Part shown: piece after piece, positions 5,177-9,415 of the stretch | How the letters are laid out: each line of letters starts with the position of its first letter | How positions within the stretch are numbered: position 1 is the stretch's first letter | Assembly: GCA_017379255.1 (NCBI GenBank) | Contig: JAFNWZ010000389.1 | Location: 1-9,415 of the forward strand | Reading direction: 5' to 3' | Length of the DNA: 9,415 nt | DNA from: Akkermansia sp. | GTDB taxonomy: Bacteria; Verrucomicrobiota; Verrucomicrobiia; Verrucomicrobiales; Akkermansiaceae | Translations under genes and position numbers: made by a program | Notes under the pieces: model-generated | The model's input: the letters and a program-made list of their open reading frames with translations, nothing else | What the model was told of the DNA's origin: nothing | Database searches by the model: none

Positions 5177-7582
5177 TCAGCGGAAGCGGATGATAACCGG
5201 CTGAAGCGGAGCCGTCGCGTTGGGGCTGAGGGTGGCGGTATCTGCCGAGTTGAGCCAGCCACGCACGCCGGTGAAAGTCTCCACATAGCTCCAGCTGCCG
5301 CGGCTGGCCAGCAGGTGCACCGGGGTGGAGGGCGTAAGCTTCATGATGCCGGCGCCTTTGGCCTCTGCGGTGGTGCGCAGCTCTGTGCTCTGCAGTACAT
5401 AGGCCACGTCATCCGGGGGCAGGGTGGTGATATCCGGAGTCTGGCGGGTGGTGTAGTAGCCCCAGTCTGCCGCGCAGAGGAGCGAGGCCAGCGCTGCCAC
5501 GGCCGTGCAGGCCTGCAGCCAGGGCTTGCGCTCGCCGCGGCGCGCCATGAGCAGCGCCACGCAGAATGCCAGCAAGGCGGTGCTCACCACGGTGGATATC
5601 CAGAGCTGGCCGGGGGTGAGCAGGGTGAAGATGTCATCCGTCATGGAGCCGGTGGGAAGCAGGGCCCCCTCCTTGCGCTGGATGAACTGCAGGTTAGCCA
5701 CGGCTTCCTTCAGCCCCGGGTCCTCGTTCAGGGCGCGGGCGTAGCAGAGCGCGGCCATGCCGGGTTTACCCAGGCGGTAGTAGCAGTTGCCCATGTTGTA
5801 CTGGCGCAACGCTTCGGGGTAGTTCTGCGCATTCTCCAGCTGTGCCAGCGCCTTGCTGTACTGGCCGCCCTGGTAATCCTCCCGGGCGGTCATGGAATCC
5901 GGCGCGGCAGAAGCGAGAGTCAGCGGCGCAAGGCAGAGCAGCAGGAGCACCGCTTTGGTGCCGATGCTGCGGAGGGTGCGCATGATGATGTTGCGCTCAT
6001 GCTGGGAGATGCTGGCCCGGGCGTCCGGGCGGAAGGCTTCCGCATCGCGGCGGTCGAGTATCTGCTGCAATTCCGGCGTCATGCTTTCGGGGGAAACGTG
6101 CGTCTCAATATAGGCGCCCACGCCCTTGAGGAAGCTGAGGGCATCGGTACGGGCTGCAAGTTCACTTAATTCGCGTTCGCGGGCGCGGCCTGCTGCACCA
6201 GCTGCCACCTTGCGGCGCAGGGCTTGAGCTGCAAGGACTACCAGAATCAGCGCTGCGGGCAGGTAAAGCAGATACCAGAGCCAGCGCGGCAAATCAAAGA
6301 CACTGCCGTACATGGCGCGGGGCATGTAGCCGTATATATCAGTCATTTCCGCCACGGGAACCGTGCCTGCGGGCGGAGGCTCGGCTGCGGCGGTGTGCTG
6401 AATGCCGCTGCCCGCTTCATTTGTCTCGCGCCATTCCAGCGGAATAGGCGCTGTGGCACACTGGCGGTATTCCATGCGCTTCGGATCAAAATACGAGAAG
6501 GAGAAGGAGGGAATGCCGCCAACCTCGGCAGAGGGGCGCAGCAGCTGGCTGAATACCATGCCCAGGGTTTCTCCATTAGGCCCGACAATGGGTTTGCGGG
6601 TAGCGGGCACGAGTTTCCAATCGGCCGCATTTTCCGGTTTCGGGCATTCGAGCTGTTCCAGGTTGCCCGAGCCTTTCACGGTGATTTCCACTTCCACCGC
6701 TTCGTGCATGGCGAGTGACTGGGCGGTGGTGGTAGCCGAGATGGTGTATTCGCCCACCATGTCGGCAAAGTTTGCCGGAGCGCCCGGGGGAAGCGGCAGT
6801 GCGCCAATCGTGTAGACCGGGAGTTCTGCTTCATCGCGCATCACGGTGAAGAATCCCTGCCGCTGCTCCAGAATAATTTTACCTGCCACATCGGAATTAC
6901 CCTCGCGGAACGGGGTGAGCGTGCCGGAGAAATCAACCGTGCGCCAGTTCTGTCCCTTGGCATAGGCTGTGGTGGTGCCCATGGCCTGGTTATGCACCAT
7001 GGCCAGCACCCCTTGCAGCGTGTTCTGGAAATTGCCCACGCGTACATCCACTGAATTGAGCTGCGGCGCACCCACGGTGTCGATGCCGCCGGGAAGCAGC
7101 AGTTTGATGGCCGTTTTGACGGGCTGGTGTACATAGCCGTCCGTGATGTCTGTATACCAGAGCACACCGTAGGTCACCGGGGATGTCATCCAGCGGATTT
7201 CGCTCTGCGACATGACCGGCAGCGGGGGAACATCCACATTTACCGTGCGCCCGGAATTGTACTTCACCTGCAGGGCCTGAATCTGCACCTTGCCCGGGGC
7301 ATCGGGAGTGATGAGCATGGGGTAGATTTCCATGGGCGCGCGGTTGGCATCCATCGGGTTAGCCCCGGCGTAGTGCTGCATGAGTTCCAGCGATGCATTC
7401 TGCACCGTCGGACGCCGCGGTATGCTGAACAGGTCTTCACCAACCTCTGTATCCACCAGGTACAGAGCCACTTTTTCGCCCGGCACCGCTACATCCACCG
7501 ACCAGACCGGCACAACCTCTGCCATGGCCAGCGGGTAGATGATACTGATAAGTGTGCTGAGATATGCAATTAAATTCTTCAT
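5177..7582 (-). CDS. BatD-BatE-like fusion: BatD domains, membrane helices, TPR and SH3-like domain, 801 aa
   Basis: A signal peptide (1-21, cleavage after AMA) starts a periplasmic BatD-like region (22-430). It shows the family pattern: an Ig-like first domain ending 'ITPDAPGKVQIQALQVKY' (91-108), then 'LPLPPGAP...VGEYTISA' (262-283), 'VKGSGNLEQLECP' (302-314) and 'IPSFSFSYFDP' (358-367). Helix 436-456 anchors it, leaving a cytoplasmic stretch (457-540). A second signal-like segment (534-560, 'AVLLLLCLAPLTLASAA') then introduces a BatE-like part: TPR repeats (565-636, 'ALRQYNMGNCYYRLGKPGMAA' style), helices about 657-679 and 691-707, and an SH3-like domain (725-785, 'GSWSYVETFTGVRGWL'). Bat proteins are membrane-complex partners linked to aerotolerance and stress resistance; the molecular role is unsettled. 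In Bacteroidota, batD and batE are separate genes; here they form one open frame. The gene starts 24 bases after the BatB/C-like stop, with only a poor ribosome site. Confidence 0.88.
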   Translation of the reverse strand: MKNLIAYLSTLISIIYPLAMAEVVPVWSVDVAVPGEKVALYLVDTEVGEDLFSIPRRPTVQNASLELMQHYAGANPMDANRAPMEIYPMLITPDAPGKVQIQALQVKYNSGRTVNVDVPPLPVMSQSEIRWMTSPVTYGVLWYTDITDGYVHQPVKTAIKLLLPGGIDTVGAPQLNSVDVRVGNFQNTLQGVLAMVHNQAMGTTTAYAKGQNWRTVDFSGTLTPFREGNSDVAGKIILEQRQGFFTVMRDEAELPVYTIGALPLPPGAPANFADMVGEYTISATTTAQSLAMHEAVEVEITVKGSGNLEQLECPKPENAADWKLVPATRKPIVGPNGETLGMVFSQLLRPSAEVGGIPSFSFSYFDPKRMEYRQCATAPIPLEWRETNEAGSGIQHTAAAEPPPAGTVPVAEMTDIYGYMPRAMYGSVFDLPRWLWYLLYLPAALILVVLAAQALRRKVAAGAAGRARERELSELAARTDALSFLKGVGAYIETHVSPESMTPELQQILDRRDAEAFRPDARASISQHERNIIMRTLRSIGTKAVLLLLCLAPLTLASAAPDSMTAREDYQGGQYSKALAQLENAQNYPEALRQYNMGNCYYRLGKPGMAALCYARALNEDPGLKEAVANLQFIQRKEGALLPTGSMTDDIFTLLTPGQLWISTVVSTALLAFCVALLMARRGERKPWLQACTAVAALASLLCAADWGYYTTRQTPDITTLPPDDVAYVLQSTELRTTAEAKGAGIMKLTPSTPVHLLASRGSWSYVETFTGVRGWLNSADTATLSPNATAPLQPVIIRFR

Positions 7583-7606
7583 GTGTTGCGTGGGAAACCT
7601 GTGGGA

Positions 7607-9415
7607 TTAATAATCTTTATCGGGCGGGCGAACCTGCACATCCGCATGCGGAATGGGAGAGCCCTTTTCTTCATCAAGGTGGCTGCGCAGAACCGATGCT
7701 GCATACTGCCGGGCCTTTTCCTCATCGCTGGGCTGGGGCTGTTCCTCCTGCTGCTGTTGCTGCGGGGCTTGCTGTTGCTGCTGGTCCTGGTTCTGCTGTT
7801 GCTTGTCGTTTTGTTCCTTATCCTGCTGCTGGCCGTCGTTTTGCTCCTCTTCGGGCTGCTGTTGTGGCTGGTCGTTCTGGCCTTGCTGGTTCTGTTTGTC
7901 CTGGGAGTCCTGCTTCTGGTCGGAGTCCTGCTGTTGCTGCTCGTCGTCGTTCTGCTTGTCGGCGTCCTGGTTCTGCTGGTCGTCCTTCTGGTCCTGCTGG
8001 TCAGAATCCTGCTGCTGGTTCTGGTCGTTCTGCTGCTGGTTCTGGTTTTGTTGATTCTCTTGCTGCTGTTGCTGCTTGAGGCGTTCGATTTCCTCCTCCA
8101 GCTTCTTGATGAGCGCTTCAATAGACGCGATGTTCTTGTGTGCGCGAGTGAGAGCGGGGCGCAGCTTCAGCGCGTCCTGGTAGGAGGTGATATCCTGCTT
8201 CAGCGAATCCACAATCTTCTGGAGGGCTTCGGGGCTCACTTGTGCGCCGGGGGCGGCTTCCTCATCCTCCAGCCCTTCTGCCATGGAGGCTTCGCCATAG
8301 AGCATGCGCAGTTCATCAAAAGTTCGCGCGGCATTAATCTGCCCCAGTTGGTAGTGAGCCGCAGCCTGCAGGGCGGTGTCCTCATCCAGCAGTGCGCGGG
8401 AAAACGCCTCCTTGGCTTTGTCGGGCTCACTGGCTTTCATGTGGGCCAGCCCCTGGCTGTAGGCCGTTGCATATTCTGCCAGAGGTGCAGCGTGCAGCTC
8501 AGGTGCCATCCCGCCCAGCATGAGCAGGAGAACCAGTGACCGGGGTTTCTTCCATTCTGTGCTGCAGAGCATGGCCAGCACCAGCAGCGCCGCGGCTGCT
8601 ATGGCAAAGGGGGCAAACACGTCGTTGGGTATCTTGTTAATGGAGAAGGTTTCCTCGTGTGTATCAATCTTGCGCACTGCCGCCTGGGTGAACGCTGTGA
8701 GGTTGGCGTTGGAATCCATGATGAAATAATCGCCGCCGGTGGCTTCTGCAAAGCGGCGCAGGGATTCGGTGTTGAGCTTGCTGATGACATGCTTGCCGTT
8801 GGCATCCTGCCACAGTCCATTTTCTCCCCGCGGGTCAGGAATCGGGCCACCTGCGGCTGTGCCGATGCCCACGGTGATGACCAGCAGGTTGCTTTCACGG
8901 GCTTCCTCTGCCACTTCGAGTGAGGAGTTCACCGTGTCTTCGCCATCACTCAGGATGACCAGGGCATTTGTACTGGCCGCGGGGGCACTGCGCTTGAAAT
9001 CCTGCATGGCTTTGCGGAGCACCAGCCCGAAGTTGGTGCCGCCCACGCCGGCCCAGTTGCGGTTCACTTGTTCCAGCGCATCGCGCAGGGCCGTGTGGTC
9101 ATAGGTGAGAGGAACCACCAGATCCGCTTCGCCAGAGAAGACGATGAGGCCGATTTTATCGCCGGGCAGGGCATCAATGAGCTCGTATGCGGCCGCGCGA
9201 GCCTCTGCCAGACGCGAGGGCTTCACGTCCTCTGTTTCCATGGAGCGGGAAATATCCAGCGCAATGAGCAGATTGCGGCCAGTGGTGGTGGCGCCGCCTT
9301 CCCGGTAGCCGTTGATGGGGCGCGCCAGCGCCACGATGATGCAGGTAAGAGCCAGCAGGGAAAAGGCGGCGGGCAGTGCGGTGCGCCAGAGCGGCCTGCG
9401 GTTCACGAGTTCAGG
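7607..9415 (-). CDS. BatB-BatC-like fusion: VWA-domain membrane protein with TPR-like region and Gln-rich tail (5' end outside window)
   Basis: The frame stays open to base 9415 (codons for PEL precede the GTG at 9404-9406), and BatA/BatB proteins normally have an extra N-terminal helix. The gene is therefore cut by the window edge and the GTG is probably not the true start. Numbering from that GTG: membrane helix 11-29 ending in the typical 'ALARP'. A von Willebrand A domain (about 44-250) has a complete MIDAS: D51-x-S53-x-S55, T124 in GGTNFG, D154 in LSDGED. The family phrase 'LRRFAEATGGDYF' is at 216-228. Helix 264-281 and a second hydrophobic segment 289-301 follow. TPR-like helices (310-425), a coiled-coil-like 'ALIKKLEEEIERL' (431-443) and a Gln/Asn/Asp-rich tail (445-559) end it. 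The VWA domain should bind a divalent metal ion and partner proteins. Gene order with BatD/E fits a bat operon. The gene could also be called a stand-alone VWA-TPR protein. Confidence 0.9.
   Translation of the reverse strand, partial: PELVNRRPLWRTALPAAFSLLALTCIIVALARPINGYREGGATTTGRNLLIALDISRSMETEDVKPSRLAEARAAAYELIDALPGDKIGLIVFSGEADLVVPLTYDHTALRDALEQVNRNWAGVGGTNFGLVLRKAMQDFKRSAPAASTNALVILSDGEDTVNSSLEVAEEARESNLLVITVGIGTAAGGPIPDPRGENGLWQDANGKHVISKLNTESLRRFAEATGGDYFIMDSNANLTAFTQAAVRKIDTHEETFSINKIPNDVFAPFAIAAAALLVLAMLCSTEWKKPRSLVLLLMLGGMAPELHAAPLAEYATAYSQGLAHMKASEPDKAKEAFSRALLDEDTALQAAAHYQLGQINAARTFDELRMLYGEASMAEGLEDEEAAPGAQVSPEALQKIVDSLKQDITSYQDALKLRPALTRAHKNIASIEALIKKLEEEIERLKQQQQQENQQNQNQQQNDQNQQQDSDQQDQKDDQQNQDADKQNDDEQQQQDSDQKQDSQDKQNQQGQNDQPQQQPEEEQNDGQQQDKEQNDKQQQNQDQQQQQAPQQQQQEEQPQPSDEEKARQYAASVLRSHLDEEKGSPIPHADVQVRPPDKDY
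7733..8074 (-). repeat. low-complexity CAG/CAA-rich tract coding a Gln/Asn/Asp-rich tail
   Basis: About 114 consecutive codons of the BatB/C-like gene are almost entirely Gln, Asn, Asp, Glu, Lys and Ser; I count 58 Gln, about half. Hydrophobic residues are nearly absent. Most Gln codons are CAG with CAA scattered among them, and Asn/Asp codons break the runs; I see no pure CAG run longer than three. The tract is therefore a degenerate low-complexity region rather than a clean microsatellite. BatC-type and VWA-TPR proteins commonly end in such polar tails, so a disordered, charged linker or interaction tail is the likely role. The opposite strand reads as poly-Leu and is not a gene. Confidence 0.85.

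Noticed and set aside
5190..5195. TATCAT on the minus strand as a -10 element for a separate regulator promoter
   Set aside because: A good -10 match, but the sequence 17 bases upstream (GCGACG) does not resemble a -35 box, so the evidence is too thin.
5198..5214. Hairpin CGGCT-7-AGCCG near the end of the BatD/E-like gene as a terminator
   Set aside because: Five-pair stem inside the coding region with no T-run after it on the minus strand; it does not separate the bat genes from the regulator genes.
5315..6169. 284-codon plus-strand frame antisense to the BatD/E-like gene
   Set aside because: Gly/Ala/His/Gln-rich with no motif or ribosome site; the minus frame has TPR and SH3-like domains over the same bases.
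7733..8074. Trinucleotide microsatellite or CRISPR-like repeat array
   Set aside because: No pure CAG run longer than three was seen, no regular repeat/spacer structure exists, and the tract is in frame within a gene.
7583..8539. Long plus-strand open frame coding a Leu/Val-rich, apparently transmembrane protein
   Set aside because: It is the complement of the CAG/CAA/GAC/AAC codons of the Gln-rich tail and of part of the BatB/C-like gene. The poly-Leu composition is a mirror artefact, and the minus frame has clear VWA and TPR motifs.
9404..9406. GTG as the start codon of the BatB/C-like protein
   Set aside because: The frame remains open to the window edge, and the usual first membrane helix of BatA/BatB proteins is missing, so the true start is most likely upstream of the window.

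Overview
The window holds seven protein-coding genes in two facing blocks and no RNA genes, mobile elements or CRISPR arrays. The DNA is GC-rich and densely coding. A Bat aerotolerance-type operon built from fused proteins, few recognisable Shine-Dalgarno sites and the overall protein style suggest a Gram-negative bacterium of the Verrucomicrobiota (Akkermansia-like) or the wider PVC/Bacteroidota sphere. This taxonomic placement is inference from gene style, not from a marker gene.

Plus-strand block (about 1-2874). A short leader carries promoter-like hexamers and a perfect inverted repeat. It precedes a six-helix membrane protein of unknown family (132-725). A 74-base gap with a weak hairpin plus T-tract follows. 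Next come a polytopic membrane protein resembling the DUF4153/DUF4173 group (800-2353) and, two bases after its stop codon, a GNAT N-acetyltransferase (2356-2874).

Minus-strand block (9415 down to 2871), read right to left. First is a BatB-BatC-like fusion whose 5' end lies outside the window: a von Willebrand A domain, membrane segments, a short TPR-like region and a long Gln/Asn/Asp-rich tail. After 24 bases comes a BatD-BatE-like fusion: BatD beta domains, a membrane segment, an embedded signal-peptide-like helix, TPR, two membrane helices and a C-terminal SH3-like domain. After 45 bases with no terminator comes an OmpR/PhoB-type response regulator, and overlapping it by ATGA is a membrane sensor histidine kinase. 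The last gene meets the acetyltransferase gene head-on, and the two stop codons share the four bases TTAA.

Working model: the minus block is one operon coupling a periplasm-facing Bat complex (linked in the literature to oxygen/stress tolerance and envelope integrity, exact biochemistry unsettled) to its own two-component system. The kinase has a roughly 240-residue extracytoplasmic sensor domain that I do not recognise. Order B-C-D-E is kept as in the separate-gene operons of Bacteroidota, but the B/C and D/E gene boundaries have been closed into fusions. MoxR, DUF58 and BatA genes, normally upstream, would be expected just beyond the right edge; this is a prediction.
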